From Boswellia sacra (lineage: Eukaryota; Streptophyta; Magnoliopsida; Sapindales; Burseraceae), in assembly GCA_013180625.2 (NCBI GenBank), contig SNVD02009519.1, forward strand, positions 3,500,501 through 3,564,500: DNA of 64,000 bases, written 5' to 3'. A program made the translations under genes and the position numbers. Shown one piece after another: positions 1-13,825 of the stretch. Numbering within the stretch: position 1 is the stretch's first letter; each line of letters begins with the position of its first letter. The notes under the pieces were generated by a model. The model saw only the letters and a program-made list of their open reading frames with translations. It made no database searches and was not told the DNA's origin.

Positions 1-3000
1 TTCCTCTTTGCTACCTACGTACAATATATTCATCCCAACTGCCAACCAGCGGAATTTTGGTCCTCCAAGCCTACAGGTTTTGCGCCGTGCGCCGTCTTTG
101 TCTCCTCCAAAGGGTGCCACCCATTTTGATCTCTTTTGTGCGCGGTCCACTACTCACTACCCAACTATGTCTTTGACATTGACTTATTCTCAATTTCCCT
201 TACATTGGATTTGACCTAACAAATTCTTCTGGTACTCTATATCTATTACCATCTCCTACGAAATTTGGATGTTTCCAATTGCGTTACGTTGTCTTGATTA
301 CTTGTTATTAATTAAAGGAACAATACCAATTAAGCCACTCATCCATGAACTTTCTTATATCATTCTCTCACTAAACCTAGATTGAGGCAACGTATAGTAT
401 ATGTGATGATATATATTTTAGTATACCCACTTAACTAATTAAAGCTTTTTCGAAATTTGAATGGGTGCCGTTTCATGGTATTTTGGATTTACTCATTACT
501 CTACATATATCTAATTTACAAAATTTTGTATACTGACAATCATTTCGATTCTATTGAAGGTGGTTTCAAAGATGTTTACATAAATATTTGATAATATTGT
601 TAATCATGTTGCACTAAAAATGAGATCGATGACTCTTTGTCAATAAACAAATATATATCAAGTTAAAATAATCCACGGGTGATATAGACAATACTTTATG
701 AACATATATATTCAAATTTACTGCGTCCCATATGGATAAATACTTGATCATCCCATATATCACGGTTGCTATTGATCAGGGATACTAATTTGCAAGTTTC
801 TAGGTAGCAGTATCATTGATCGGATTTCATAGTTTAATTAATATTGGGATAAACTGGTATAATTTACTGCTTAATCTTCGGCTAAGATAGACAGAAAGGA
901 TGAAAGTGACAATGGTGGAATTGGTCCAAAGCCAGTTGCATAGCATGTGGCCGTTTGCTGGGAACATGTGAGTCTAGTTGATGGATGGTGACTTTCACTA
1001 AGGAAACCCCGTGATCAATTTTGAACCTTAAAAAAGTTAACCACACATGCAAATGGATAGCGATGAACATGGAAAGCTTACTATTTTCAAAAGGTGATAT
1101 CAAGTGTAGGGCCTTTAAATATCAACGGTTGATGCTACTTCAAGGAATACATGGAGAAAAAGATCAAAGCAAAATATCTTTTCGAAGTGCCTTTGGTACT
1201 AATAGAGATGTAAATACCCGATAAATCAAGCCTGTAAGCTTCATCTACCCGCACATATATATATGTCTTTATTTGGCAAGTCTTAAAAAAGATACCAAAA
1301 ATGCATCTAAAAGCAAGTCAATTACCATTCTAACTGGCGCCTGGCTCACTTTATTTTTCATTTCTGCTCAGCAACACACACCTTGTTTCCTTGTAATTCT
1401 CGACCACTTGACCACCGATAGTTTTTGTTAACATTATTGGCCTGTACTTCAAATACGCACACTTATGATCAACTATAAACTGAAAAATTATTGTGCAGTA
1501 AAACACAATTTTGAGGCAATTATATATGTACATGCTCGTGTTTCCAAGAAGTCTCAAGAATGAGTTTATTAAAGCTTGACATTAGAAGAGTGCTCCAAGT
1601 TCCAAATCAACTGTACAATTTGTCTGGAAACAGTGATTAAATAAATCCAGTTCTAGCTTTGTTTGAGCAGATGTTCTTCTAAATACTTTAGGTAGGTGGC
1701 TGATCTTATTCAAGATCATTTTATGATTGCGATTTGACTTGGGATTAGAATTATTAATGCCAACCCTCTACATATATAATAGACAATTGGGAATTCTTTT
1801 ATATGGCAACATGATTAAACAAACAACAAGGTTGTATTAATGCAATTGTGAATACTTTGAGGTTAAATTCCATCTGTTGCTTTTGATGCTTTCAGAATTT
1901 GTATTTAATTTAATCAATGTTTTCTGTTAACCTTTTATAACAAGTATAATACGTGTCCTTTCACTTAAATTAAAGGGGCATTTAACTAATTATAGTCTAA
2001 CTAATATTTTCCTTTAACGGTCTGAAAACAAGTTGACTTTGTGGCTTTTCAATTTAATTAAAAGTTTAAATATTGCACTAACTGTTGTGCCCTTTCCCTT
2101 ATATGCCTCCTCCATCTAAGGTAGTCTGCCCTTCCTGTGCCCACTTGATATTTTGAATTGGTTTGACATTTGATATATATAAGTTGGTTCTCTTTAGTTT
2201 CTTGGAAAATTTAGGAACAAAACTTGTTTCTCTCTTCATGGTTCTTTGATCATCACATGATCTTTTGCTAGAGACATTCCTTCATTTTCCTAAATTTGAC
2301 TCCCTTGATCTCGCTTTTTTTCAAGTTTTGTACATAACACATTTTGTCTAAAGTACGTACATGCCCAATATGATACTTTTTATTAAGAGATTTCAAAAGC
2401 AAATTGTATATAATTGAGCCAGATGTGTTTGGAATGCAGATCAATGCTTAAATAGATGACGTGACAAGACTCGCAGCATGCGCCGACGATATTATTCAAG
2501 AGGGTCTGAAATCTGCGCTAATTTTGTTTGATTAGCATCTAATCGACTGTTAACTCCATAATTTTGATTAGATAAGTTTTTTTATCTCATTATGATACTT
2601 GTTATTATCTATTAATTTCCATATATAATTTGATTGAATTTTCATGCATGTTTTAGGAGAAAAGGCCTAACCCATGATTTTGTTGACATCACATTCCTCC
2701 AATACTGCATGCTCAGTAAACAACTAAACGGTTTCGAATCCCGTTTGCTAGAGTAATCAAATAAATGTACTATAATATACATGCTTTTCTAATACTTTTC
2801 ATTGTTTAATACCATGGAAATCTTTATAATAAAGGCATGAATGCTTATGCATATATTGTCTTCGTATGCATGTGCATAGTATCTTTATCACAGATCAGTT
2901 TAAGGAAGAAGCCAACCTGCTGCATGCTTAACTTATAATTTATAAATGTCACAATCATACATGCTGCATGCGGTGTGTTCATCATGGTGATGAGGATTCA

Positions 3001-3356
3001 TGTGCTGTCCTTTGAGTTTTTTCTCCATCCATCTCATGCATGAATATATATGGGATTTGTCAAACTCAATTAATGATTTGGATTTTAATTAAGGGTAATT
3101 GTTCAGAAAGAATTAATTGTTAATTATATTCCTTTTAAAGGTATAAATTTAAGAAATTTTATTTAAGTGGATGTATACAAATATAGTACACATATTACGT
3201 ACATACATTAATGTTTTCGTATATTTATTCAATAAAATCTTTCGTATGTTTAAATAATTGATGTGATATACTTGTCGGATTTGAAATTTTAAGATAAATA
3301 TCTTTTTCTTCCTTCTTCTACTTCTCTCATTATTTAGCTAGCTAATTAACTGAATT

Positions 3357-3359
<3 letters not shown>
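1..3359. other. AT-rich intergenic DNA, no gene seen
   Basis: No open frame here has plant-like protein content, splice structure or family motifs. The first 240 bases are slightly richer in GC and pyrimidines and could belong to a gene outside the window, but nothing proves it. The rest is AT-rich with short TA runs. Confidence 0.7.

Positions 3360-3399
<40 letters not shown>
3360..3399. repeat. (AT)n microsatellite
   Basis: An uninterrupted run of about 20 TA dinucleotides. A shorter, imperfect TA/TG run lies at about 3680-3725. Such tracts vary in length and are easily miscounted in short-read assemblies. Confidence 0.95.
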
Positions 3400-3402
<3 letters not shown>

Positions 3403-6400
3403 GTTAACTTGCCCTTGCCCTGTATCTTATGATCACTTTGTCTCTCCCTGTCTCAGAAAGTGATCGTTTTTGTTGATTCAATCTTGTTAAGGAATAAGGT
3501 TGACTTCCTTTTGTGTGTGGGTGTGTGTTTATATATTTTTTCTTTAACGGCACTGATAAATGTTTTTAAAAGTGGCAGAATATATACAGCAAAATTAATC
3601 ATTCTTCATAATAATATAATTAATTAAATTAAAAACCATTTGAATGCATGTGATTACTAACGTAAGCCCTTAGGTAAGCATATATATGTGTGTGTGTCTA
3701 TATATTTATATATATATATATACATACATATATTTTTTTATCTTATACTTTTAAAAGAAATAATAGAATCAAAAATAACCTTTCAGCAGGTGCTATTAAT
3801 ATATCAAACATATAATATACATAATATTCATTTGTGTAAATGCCGATATGCTATTATAAAATTGCGAAAAAGGGTTTCATGACTGCTCATAGCTAGTACG
3901 AAAGGGTACATGCTTGGGTGGCATTTATGGGTTCGATAAAGTAAATTAGCTGAATAAATAGCTGTAATTTTCTTAATCATATATCTATAAATATAATCTG
4001 TTAGATTCTCTTACCGCATTGTTGCACCAAAGGCTCCGCAGATCAAGCTTTAAGCCAAAATAATTAAAATCTTTGTTTCCATGGCAAATTATTCATTGTA
4101 GAATACATTATATCAAAGGGGCAATCAACTTTTTTCCCTGCTAAATGCTATTTAATAGTAATAGTAGCTATGGACTGACCAAAAAGTTATGCCTTGAAAT
4201 TACTACCCTTTCAGTCTTAATTCTTAAGATAATGCTTATTCACTTTCGCAACTTTGTAGAGCCAAAGTCTCTGGTGTTTCTGCTCTCTGTCGCATCTCTA
4301 AAGGTCTTATTGTCTCTTCCCATTTCAAAAGATATAAATTTACAATTGTTTCAATGGTACGTGCCTATAATTTAAAGTTTATTATATGTATATCTGTCAA
4401 TCTTCCACGTTAATCAAATTATTGCGGTGGCTGGTGATTGGATAGGCTTGAGTCATCTAAGCACTGTTTGAAGACGAATCAAAAGTGAATCTCATCTTTG
4501 AACATTTTAAGTGAAGTCAAAGAAAAAGAATTGTTGTTTACTCGTAGCATTTTGAAGTATACATATGAGACATTTGTTATTGGCCTATGAAGCTATGACA
4601 CCCACTTCCCCTTTGCCCTTTCTTATTCCGAACAAAGATTTTAATTGTGGGAGTGAGACTTGAACTGATTGATGCAATAATTTTGTATTTTATTTTTAGT
4701 TCTAACTTTTGATGCTTCGCCACTCTAAAGAGGTATGGTGACAAAGCCTTAGAGTCATAGGGTTACATTATCTTGCCTATAATAATAAGTAATTATAGTA
4801 AAATTATTAATAGATTGAGTATGATCCAATCCATTACAACCAATAGTCTCTTATTATACATATGTATAATTATGTAATTAATTGCATGAATCTTTTATCT
4901 CTTCATTGATTCAGAAGGGCTATTTTAATAAAATAATATATAGGGAGATAATACAAAATTTTCAAATAGTTTATTCTCGTTCCATCAAAAGAAGGAAAAA
5001 TTTGTCTAATACCATGTCGTTTTCATATTCATCTTTCGATGTCTTAAGACAATTCCCACAAATTCCTAACTCATATTTCATGTCTATGGATCTGATAAAT
5101 TAATTTCACTGAAGTTGCGTTTCTTACATGCATTCCTTTAGTAGAGCTTCAATTTTTATTGTTTTTGAGATATTAATTTAAAAATGAAAAAGTCTTACAT
5201 GGGATACGCATTTGTTAATTTATCCAACAACATAATGTCATATATACATTGATTCTAAAATTAATTGATCATAGTTTGTTTAGTTAGATAAAAGTGAAAA
5301 TAAATATATAATAAGATATTTTTAAATTGGACCATATTTTATATTGACATGTGAAAAGGAATATATGTATTTCTTTCTTTTCAATTTGTAAAATAATTCT
5401 AGAAAGCAAGTAAAGTGCGAATAAAAGTGCATCGAATTTCCTTTTCAAAATGCAATCCGAAGTAATCACCTTAACAAAAAAGATTGTAGAATATATTAAA
5501 AAGAATCTATTAAAAAAAGGCCTTTTTAATATATTCTTTTAGGTCAAAGACATATATTTAGTTATTTATAAAACGATTTTTTAAAAAATATTTTTAATAT
5601 GTGTTCTTACGACATTTGCATGATCTTATAAAGAATTTACTCATTTTATAAGATTATAATTAATTTTATTTGATGTTGTAAGAAGCCAAGAAGCACTTTT
5701 TTTATTTGTATTTCTCTCTTAACTTTTAGGTTTATATACCTTTGTTTATGGGAAGTTATTATATGAAAATCATATAAGATTTTTTTAACCATTTATTTAT
5801 CTCTAGATTTTAATCCCACTAGTTGGGGTCGTTAAGTTAGAAATATTAAATATATTTCTTTTGACTTCATTTTAGAATGATCTAAATAATGTGATAAATT
5901 TTTTTCCCTTTTTTAAATAAAAAGAAATTGAATTACAATATTTAACTCATTATTTATTTCTTCATAATTCGTTATTTATTGATAGTGCAGACAAGGATCA
6001 GATGGCGTAGATCAACTTTCACATAAAATAAAAAAGGTCAACCATCTTGATCCATTAATAGCGCCAGCAAGTTCCTGATCGACAACATAACCATAAACAA
6101 TTAGATTTGTTAGAATCTTCTCTTCTGTATCGTGCGGGTCCATTTGTTTCAATATATTTGATAATATATCTATATTTTAAAAAAATTAAGTTCATATTTA
6201 TTATTATTATTATTATTTTCAAAAACTCGGTCAACTACACAGTACAAGCACTCGTGTCCTTGTCATTAACCTTTGAGAATAGGGCAGATGCAGTCTAGGA
6301 GTTTAGTAGCTTAGTAATACTACATAATTGAACATTTGGCGAATTTCGATCTTTAATTACTACTAAAATATTGGTTATTCCTCCACTTACTCATAATTTG

Positions 6401-6819
6401 TCTAGTACTTAAAAACAAATTTTTTATTTCAAAACTTCAGTTGTTATTGCTCCTAAGACATTTGTTTATAGTGTGTAGATGAGAAGATAATTTATTCGCT
6501 ATATATCTAAATGTCAATGCAGGTGCATGGTTTTATATATTCTATAGAAACCCAATTTAAAATTCTGAAATTTTTCTTTAAATATTTTCTAAAATTTATT
6601 ATAATTTATTTGAAGTTTCACAACATATATTTGTCGAATGTAATTAATCACTCATGAAAATGATGACCATAAACCAATAAAGTATATATCTATTCATGAT
6701 TAACTATATTTTTAGAAATTGATATGTTGAGTCCCACAATAGATGATGAAAGGAGAGTTTTGGATTATATAAAAAGATTGGTCACTCTCTCTATTAGATT
6801 AGTTTTTTGAGTTGGACAC
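3400..6819. other. AT-rich intergenic DNA, no gene seen
   Basis: Only short, low-complexity open frames are present on either strand. I see no conserved motif, tRNA-like cloverleaf or paired terminal repeat. Confidence 0.65.
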
Positions 6820-6822
6820 TTA

Positions 6823-8242
6823 GGGCGCGTTTGGGAGTCAGGACTGGATTGGATTGGACTGAGATTGGGATTGGGATTGGGACTGGACTAGATTGGACTG
6901 GACTATAGATAGTACTATATTATGTTTGGTGTAGTATGGGACTGGACTATATTAATATATAATAAAATTTTAGAAATCAATTTTTAAATATAAAATAAAT
7001 TATTTTAATCAAGTTTGATTTAAACAAAAATTAATTTAATATTTATTAAAAATATTTAAAAAATTGTTAATGCTTTTATAAAAATTAACATATTTTGCAT
7101 TTCATTAGGAATTAATTATTATATAAATTATAAATAATAATTTTAATATTTTGGATTAATTTTTAATTATTATTACATCATTTTTATAAGTGAATAATGA
7201 AGATTAATTTTGGATAAAAATAATTAAATATGTAAATATAATTAAAAATTATACTATCTTATGAAATTATCACAAAGGTGATATAATTATTTATTATATA
7301 TATAAATTTCTATATTTTATTAATAGTTTCTAATAATATTTCATTTTTATTATATGAAAATAAAATTATTTTGAAATTAGTAATTGAGTAATCCAATTAA
7401 TTATTGTATTTATAAATGTTTATATTATTATATTAATTTTTTAATAATATTATATTTTATTATATAAAAATAAAATTATTTTGGATTTATTAATTGAGTA
7501 GTTCAATTAATTATTGTATTTATAAATGCTCATATTATTATATTAATTTTTAAATAATATTCCATTTTATTATGTAAAAAATTATTTTGAAATTATTTAT
7601 TTGAGTAATTCAATTAATTATTGTATTTATAAATGTTTATATTATTATATTAATTTCTTAATAATTTTTTATTTTTATTCTATAAAAATAATATTTTGGA
7701 ATTATTAATTGATTAATTCAATTAATTATTGTATTTCTAAGTGTTTATGTTATTATAATAATTTTTTGGTAATATTTCATTTTTATTATATTATTTTAGA
7801 ATTATTAATTGAATAATGTACTTATTTATTACATTTATGAGATTTTTTATTTTTATATCAATATGAGTGTAATAATACTTCTTTTTTTATTATATTAATT
7901 TTTCTAAAATTATTAATGATAACATTTTTATTTTTTATTTTTGTCGATAAATATTTTATATTATCTTTTTAATGTTTTTATTAATAATTATTTTATTTTC
8001 TATTATATTATATCACTTATTATTATTAATTATAATAAGATTAAAAAAATAAACTATTGGTCCAAACTTGGGACAAGGAGTCCCATGGTGAACCATGGGA
8101 CAAGTTGTCCCATGAATTGGACACTATTAGGACTAGCATTAGTCTAGTCCCAATCTCCTTAAAGTGCTCCAAACAAGAGATAGGACAAATAGTCTTAAAA
8201 ATAGTCCAATCCCCCCTTTTGTCCTGCCTCCCAAACATACCC
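6823..8242. mobile_element. Non-autonomous PIF/Harbinger-like element (about 1.4 kb)
   Basis: The left end reads GGGCGCGTTTGGGAG and the right end, read inward, GGGTATGTTTGGGAG. Both continue with similar CAGGAC sequence, giving imperfect terminal inverted repeats. The trinucleotide TTA flanks both sides (6820-6822 and 8243-8245). GGG-type termini with a TTA duplication are characteristic of the PIF/Harbinger (Tourist) group. No transposase frame exists inside, so movement would need a helper. The interior is very AT-rich and contains a four-copy tandem repeat of about 108 bp. Confidence 0.75.
7376..7815. repeat. Four-copy tandem repeat of about 108 bp
   Basis: The string TTATTGTATTT recurs at about 7401, 7511, 7619 and 7726, spacings of 110, 108 and 107 bases. 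Similar AT-rich sequence surrounds each copy. The array lies wholly inside the Harbinger-like element. Copies differ by substitutions and small indels, so it is not recent. Confidence 0.75.
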
Positions 8243-8245
8243 TTA

Positions 8246-9017
8246 AAGTATTATCAAGTGGTATCAAAATCAGACCCAAATGCCTAATGGGATATGTATC
8301 TAGTTTTGGACGAGGAAGTCTTGTTTGAGGAGGGTTGCTAAGTTCCATGTACACGCTAAAGATGTATTAATTTTGAATTCTATTAAATTTTCCATATATA
8401 CTCTTAGAAAAACATATTAAACTGACTTTTTTTCAACAAAAAAATGATAAATTTTCAAATAGAAATATAATTTAGGAATCCAAAACATGGTGGAAAAATA
8501 ACTATAAAATGGAAGAATGGGAGCATATACTAGTGTTTGTTTAAATTTGTAAGAGGAATAATGAGCCTCAACCTTTATTTAAAATAGCACATAAGGCTGC
8601 TCCAATCCAATGTAAATTTATATACAATTCGATCATGGGTGTCATAATTAATTAATAAAAGTATTCGTACTATCAACTCACTATATATATTTTTTAAATT
8701 ATTTTCTTTTTCTCTCGAAGAAAAAAAGGTAACAAAGGCTGGCTCCTATAAAGCAAGCACCAAAGGCTCGTCCACCTTTTAAAAAGGAAAAATTGAAAAA
8801 ATTGATACAATTAAGGGCCCTTAATAAAATTTAGACACATCTTAAAAAATTTTCATGTCATAGATACTTTTTTGACAAAAAAATTTAAATATCTTTTGAA
8901 ATTCAATTTATTCATAAACTCTTTACTTCCCTCTTTCCTTCGCTTACCTCTTCCTATTTCTATAACCGTGTCATATTTTCATAACCATCTGTTATTGTCC
9001 AGCTTTCAATACCCCTC
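8246..9017. other. Intergenic DNA, no gene seen
   Basis: No supported coding or RNA feature. The stretch lies between the Harbinger-like element and the 388 bp tandem duplication. Confidence 0.6.
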
Positions 9018-9791
9018 GACACCGTCGAAAACGCAATCTAAAACGCAGCGAGTGGAACGAGAAACTTATTGTGTGTTTGGGGATATACGGTAGATTTTTT
9101 GGGTTTTGAATTTGAGGATTTGAGTTTAGGGTTGTATTTTATATTTTTTTTGTTTTGGTGGGGCTAAATGAAGTGTTATTTGGTTGATTATTTAGATAAA
9201 TTTGCTAGTTAAATCAATCAAATAATAGCTCAACTAAATTTGTTTAAATAATACGATAAAAGTAATAGATTAAATTTATCACGGAGTACGGTCAGGTAAA
9301 GTTTTAAAATATCATTAATTTCTATTATAACCTTTTGAAAAATCATTAAAATCATTCTTACTATCGGACGGATTTTTGTTAAATCATTTATCAACAGTGA
9401 AGGGAGACACCGTCGAAAACGCAATCTAAAACGCAGCGAGTGGAACGAGAAACTTATTGTGTGTTTGGGGATATACGGTAGATTTTTTGGGTTTTGAATT
9501 TGAGGATTTGAGTTTAGGGTTGTATTTTATATTTTTTTTGTGTTGGTGGGGCTAAATGAAGTGTTATTTGGTTGATTATTTAGATAAATTTGCTAGTTAA
9601 ATCAATCAAATAATAGCTCAACTAAATTTGTTTAAATAATACGATAAAAGTAATAGATTAAATTTATCACGGAGTACGGTCAGGTAAAGTTTTAAAATAT
9701 CATTAATTTCTATTATAACCTTTTGAAAAATCATTAAAATCATTCTTACTATCGGACGGATTTTTGTTAAATCATTTATCAACAGTGAAGG
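9018..9791. repeat. Near-perfect 388 bp tandem duplication
   Basis: The block starting GACACCGTCGAAAACG at 9018 starts again at 9406 and runs through to about 9791. The only clear difference I see is one base in a T-rich stretch (TTTGTTTTGG against TTTGTGTTGG). No coding frame or inverted end is present. Such similarity means a very recent tandem duplication or an assembly duplication; read depth would decide. Confidence 0.9.
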
Positions 9792-9794
9792 GAA

Positions 9795-12700
9795 AAGATT
9801 TAACAGGACCTGTTAGAGTATACATAAGAAGTGTCAAAAAATTTGTCTGGTAACTTTATCCTAATCCTCTGATATTAAATGATGCAATAGAATCCATAAA
9901 TAAATTAAAGATTGTCTTAGAAGACTTTTTGAAAAGAAAAAGACAAGAAGAATATTGATTTATTAAGACTCATCATTTTCCGGCAACAAAACAGAAGAGA
10001 AGAACAGTAAGCGAAAGTGTAAATTAATTGAGCCAAGCTGATCTCTCCGCTAGTGCGGTGGTCCAGAGCAGTATAGTATACTAACGTAACTACATACAAA
10101 TATCAACACTGTCGCTTGTTACATCAAATAAAACAAGCGCCGAACAGCGACAAGTAGAAAATTCTTCGGAGTAAAAGCCACAAAATTTTATCAAACTATG
10201 GTTTGACTAATGATAATTAAGTTTAATTAACATGTATTAAACCAAATCGACCTTGGTCAACTCTCATTCTGCCTCCCAATGAAATTTTAAGGTATAATCG
10301 CACAAAAACTTCCTAGAACTTTGAATCGAATTGATTCTCAAATTCCAAGACCCTTCTGGCGAGTCTTCACAGTCACTCCAATGTCTATTGACTTCATTAA
10401 AAGGACTTTGCAACTTGTGTTGCAACTTGCAAATGCAATTTTTTTTTTTTTTGGTGGTGACCAAGTGCATCTGCATATGTTCTTTTGGTTAATTATCCGT
10501 AGGCACTATGATTCCCATTTCTTGGTGTGATTAGATGGTTTCATTTGTGGGTTTAAAATATTGTTTTAGATTGTTTATTTTTAGTTAATAGTATGTGAAC
10601 TAATAGATTGAAATTTAAAGATAGTTAATAGATAACCTGGTCTGGTCCCAGTAATAAAGTTTATGAACAGTATGAGAACGCACAAAGCAAGATTGAAAAT
10701 TGGAGTCAAAAGAGACCAAGTCATTTAAGCAGCCGGCCGTCCGTCGGCAGCCGTGACATGTCATGTTAAGTAGAGTTTAAACAACCGACATTTACCCTAA
10801 ATTTATAAGATAAATAAATTTTAAAAACCTCACAAAAAAAAACTCTCTCTTTAATATATTCTGATTATCTCTTTGTTCTATGTAAATTTTTTATTTATTG
10901 AGGTTTTAGCTTCATGACAAACGAATTGATTTCAAAATTGGAGGATATGGATCCCCCACATAATATTGTTTAGTAGATTCACAAATTTTTAGGTCATATT
11001 AAAAACTATATCCTTTTCGGTGTAGAGTATAGCTACTCACTTTGATTAAGGAAATTAAATAGCATATATAAATGAATGCTTAGTTCTGCAATCTAGTTGT
11101 TTACCTTTGACTTTTTTTAATTTAATTATATTTTATTGGCATTTGATTTCCTCGTACTCGTTTCGATCAGAGGATTGTTGCTTTGCATTTTAATAAGAGA
11201 GTCAAACTTCCGGCGTAAGATGGGAATTCGAATAATTACAGTTTGAAAGTGAAAATCCCATCATTGAATTACACAATTGATTGAGTAATTTAAATTAAGA
11301 AACCATTCAATACGTTTGTTTTGAAATTAATGACAGCATTTTGAGGGTATTTGTCGAAAGTTTGTATGGATTTACATATTATTGGTCCAACCCCACCACA
11401 ATGCATTGACCACAATGAGATTTGCATACAATATAAGTTATAAATTATTGTAATTAGATCATTAGAAGCTAAATTCCATTGGAGATAAATAATATTAAAT
11501 TCACTAATTAGTTAATGGACAAAGGTGTACTCCATAAAAAGCATTAAAATACTAAGTAAAGAGATTAGAGAGACATAAATATAGTGTTTTTAGAGGATTT
11601 TTTACGATAATGTCAATAATTATGTTTTTGAAAGGTTAAAAAGACAATGATTTGAATGATGTACATAAATTTTTTAGAGTTTTTTTTTTTGGATAAATAT
11701 CTTGGAACTATGTAAACCACTCCAATAATTTTATCAATAGACTTAAAAATCTAAATCACAATGACATTTTTTTTATAATAATACTCTTTCAAAGATATTA
11801 TCTTAGATCTCATCTCAAAGGATATGACATTTATTATAAATGAATGATAAAATGATATGGTAAGTAATATGATAAAGCTCATATCAATTAACACATAATT
11901 TGAAATGTATTTTGGGATTTTTTTTTATGAAAAGAGTACTATTATTCTTTTTTTAATTTTCTTTTTAATATCCGGTTATAATTTTTTTAGAAGACTATTA
12001 ATTATGCTAATATGAATTTTATTTAATTGAAATAATGTTCTCATGTTATTCTAATGTAAAAGAAGCAATAATTTTTTCCTCCAAGTGAATAGCCACAGGA
12101 TAAGCCCCTCGATGTTTAAAAAGGTGTTTATGTAAAACAACTAATGACAGATTAGAAGTAAAAGAGGTTATTTGATGTTGATATATAGAAATGTTTTATA
12201 TTAATTATATAACTATGTTATTAGAAAAACATTAATAAAAAAATTCACATGTTATACAGTTTTAATAAACTTGTTAAAAATTTGATTTTTCTATTCATAT
12301 AAATATCACAGTAAAAAAACAAATATTAAAAAAATTGAGTAATTATATTAAGATTCAGACCAACTGTATGTGATCTTAGACGTCTGCAGCTTCGATATGC
12401 AATTATGAAGGTCGTTGGTAGTAGCATATTCGAGAAGAGCAAGCAAATCTGGGTTAGCATGGTTAGCAAAACATGATATTGATATCACAGAGTAAATTAA
12501 TGAATTTAATCACTTTTTAATCTAACCTGCCATTTTGATTTAGTGATAATTGTAAATTGTGTAGAGATTTTGTACTTGTCTCTAGGCTGAAGAGATATTT
12601 GATAGAGGCAATCTTTAGGCTAGATTTTAACCCTGTTTGTTTAATTAGTGAACTTTTCAATAAAGAAAGAATTTTTTTATCAATAAGATCTATATAAGAT

Positions 12701-13167
12701 GAATCATAATTCAAACTAGTTAGATTTTGAACAAATTAGTATAATTCAATAATTTTTTTACATTTTTTTCTTTATTAGACTTATGTCGATTTATATTAAG
12801 TGTCAATCATTTTCATAGTATGGCTTGCTTATCGAGAGATAGTTAAATAATATTTGAATCTTTAGTTTTATGAGAAGAAATAATTTATGGTATATCCATC
12901 AAATGAGTTATATCATCATATGGTGCAATACAATACCAACAATGAATTATTATTTCAGGATAAAAATTTAAATAATTTTATCGTTTATATTTTGGAATGG
13001 GTGAAGTATACATAATGAGGAGCTTTTAAAATGTGATTAAAATTGAAGAGAAAGTAGAGACAAACTTGACTTTGATACAAGAAATCAGAGGATGAAGACA
13101 AAGAATGGTCCACCGCTCTTACACTTATAATTTCATCCTTGCAGTCATGATCATTTATTGTGAAGAG

Positions 13168-13169
<2 letters not shown>
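9795..13169. other. Intergenic DNA, no gene seen
   Basis: Mostly AT-rich sequence with poly-T runs (for example near 10440). No protein-like frame, RNA gene or paired repeat ends could be supported. Confidence 0.6.

Positions 13170-13215
<46 letters not shown>
13170..13215. repeat. (CA)n microsatellite
   Basis: An uninterrupted CA dinucleotide run of about 23 units, some 600 bases downstream of the MATE gene stop. Confidence 0.95.
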
Positions 13216-13218
<3 letters not shown>

Positions 13219-13825
13219 GCTCAAGCACTAGCAGTCAAAACTTGTTGATGAAAGTATGCAGAAGTGAGCATATTATTATGTAGCTAAATGCTGCCTCAGT
13301 GTCATCAGATCAGGTTTGTTCTGTAGTAATTGATTAATTTTTTTGACTGTAGTGAAAAAGACAACTGTAGCAATTTTCCCTTTCCAGTATTTTGTATTAT
13401 TTTCTTTCCCTCCCATTTCTAGAGAGAGTTATTGAGTTGAGTGGAGTTGACGCTTCTCCGGAGTGTTAAATATATATGGCATAGATTGATATTGATCAAA
13501 GTTTCAAAACTTGAGCTTTACTTCATATATACAATACGAGTGCCAATAATGATCTTCAATTCACCAAGTCAAGAAACCGAATCAAAAACCATGGACAGAG
13601 CAATCTTCTTCTGTTGCAATTTGTTAATTTGTATATAAATCTAAAAAGGGTGATTTGCAATATATAAAAATATATTGCAATTAATGCAGAGAATGGTTCC
13701 CAATTCCCATTAGAAATCGGGAAATTAATTAATAGAAATAAGAAATAAGCTAATTAAGCTTTTGTTACCTCTCCTCAGCAGCTATACAACTATTTAATTT
13801 TGGACAGAAAAAAACAAAAACAAAA

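Noticed and set aside
2725..2755. GGTTTCGAATCCC resembling a tRNA T-arm
   Set aside because: No acceptor stem, D-arm or anticodon arm pairs upstream.
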